This document shows positions 63,510 to 64,000 of a DNA stretch of 64,000 nucleotides, piece after piece; the stretch's first letter is position 1; every line of letters starts with the position of its first letter. The position numbers were made by a program, and so were the translations under genes. Under the pieces are notes generated by a model. The model was not told the origin of the DNA. It did no database searches and saw nothing but the letters and a program-made list of their open reading frames with translations. Source of the stretch: Kordiimonas sp. SCSIO 12610 (GTDB taxonomy: Bacteria; Pseudomonadota; Alphaproteobacteria; Sphingomonadales; Kordiimonadaceae); the NCBI RefSeq assembly GCF_024398015.1, contig NZ_CP073747.1, positions 2,911,001 to 2,975,000 of the forward strand, written 5' to 3'.

Positions 63510-64000
63510 CTATCCTTCAATCACATTCGTAACAACCGGGGACATATTGGGTTGCCCCTCAGACACAACAAATGCACCCTTTAATGTTTCTTCGGCAATA
63601 TCTGCATCCGCTTCATTCTTCGCATAAACCATAGCGATTGGTTTATCCCGGTCTACTCGATCACCGATTTGAGCAATCTCTGTAATACCGACAGAGTGAT
63701 CAATAGCATGGCCAGGGTTTACTCTTCCACCACCAAGGGCCACAACTGCTACACCAATAGCCCTCGTATCCATAGCAGAGACAAAACCAGTATCCTTCAC
63801 ATAGACCGCGCGCTCGACTGGCGCAATATCAAGATACTTGGTTGGATTTTCTATGAAATCAATCGGGCCCTTTTGAGCGGCTACCATCTTTGCAAATATT
63901 TCAAGGGCTCGCCCGTTTTCAAGAGCAGCTTTTGCATGAGACCTCGCCTCTGACGGCGTTGAATATATTTTCCCAAGCGACGCCATATGAGCAGCCAGAC
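63510..64000 (-). CDS. deoA: Thymidine phosphorylase, C-terminal part
   Basis: The open frame continues past the window edge, so only the last 163 codons are seen. It splits thymidine or deoxyuridine to base and deoxyribose 1-phosphate. The visible part has [20 protein letters not shown], the C-terminal domain [23 protein letters not shown] and the ending [11 protein letters not shown], all typical. It directly precedes deoB, whose substrate it makes. Confidence 0.9.
   Translation of the reverse strand, partial: LAAHMASLGKIYSTPSEARSHAKAALENGRALEIFAKMVAAQKGPIDFIENPTKYLDIAPVERAVYVKDTGFVSAMDTRAIGVAVVALGGGRVNPGHAIDHSVGITEIAQIGDRVDRDKPIAMVYAKNEADADIAEETLKGAFVVSEGQPNMSPVVTNVIEG

Overview
The window looks like chromosomal DNA of an aerobic, heterotrophic, probably marine alphaproteobacterium. 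The evidence is an imuA-imuB-dnaE2 mutasome behind a GTTC-N7-GTTC LexA box (the alphaproteobacterial form), a RutR-like regulator, a very large TonB-dependent receptor, choline-to-betaine genes and storage-lipid genes. GC content is moderate to low by eye. Genus cannot be fixed from this sequence; Kordiimonadales or a neighbouring order is only a guess.

Left part (1-31590), ordinary chromosome. A truncated FAD reductase is followed by a storage-polymer block: a PhaF-like phasin, class II PHA synthase, PHA depolymerase, a second phasin and the PhaD regulator, in the order known from Pseudomonas medium-chain PHA loci. An alpha/beta hydrolase and a wax ester synthase/DGAT follow. Then come a NIT-HAMP-MCP-PilZ chemoreceptor, a cupin, a branched-chain aminotransferase with an Lrp-type regulator, an SDR protein, an MFS exporter, a GH42 beta-galactosidase with a sodium symporter, a double cupin, a DUF2339 membrane protein with a divergent TetR gene and palindromic operators, an exported redoxin/cytochrome c/copper-monooxygenase/EF-hand fusion, a BCCT-like transporter with betA-betB, and an exported alpha/beta hydrolase.

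Centre (31628-53949), a 22.3-kb Tn7-like transposon. It has TGT...ACA ends with repeated TnsB-type sites, a 5-bp target duplication (GCTGG), a tnsA-tnsB-tnsC-tniQ operon, and an insertion point 4 bp beyond the CCA end of a tRNA-Ile2(CAU) gene. Its cargo is unusual. There is a sigma54-controlled RNA-repair operon (rtcR divergent from rtcB, an unknown gene, an RlaP-like nucleotidyltransferase, rtcA, another unknown gene, and a polynucleotide 3'-phosphatase-like HAD protein). There is an SOS-controlled imuA-imuB-dnaE2 mutagenesis cassette. There is a DUF6602 nuclease-like gene. Beside tnsA there is a complete-looking retron: promoter, ncRNA with a1/a2 pairing, a 43-residue membrane peptide not previously called as a gene, an HTH regulator and a retron reverse transcriptase. 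A second transposon end inside (44081) and a third copy just outside the left target duplication (31591-31622) show that related elements have stacked at this site.

Right part (53959-64000), chromosome again. It holds the tRNA, a PspB-like small membrane protein, a sulfatase-fold membrane enzyme, a RutR-like regulator next to an Oar-type TonB receptor that has a RutR-like operator upstream, and a deoA-deoB-phoD-like run.

The strongest candidate for an undescribed system is the transposon itself: one mobile island pairing RNA repair, induced mutagenesis and a retron whose likely effector is the 43-residue membrane peptide. Start sites, spacings, repeats and motifs were read directly from the sequence. 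Family names rest on motif recognition without database searches.
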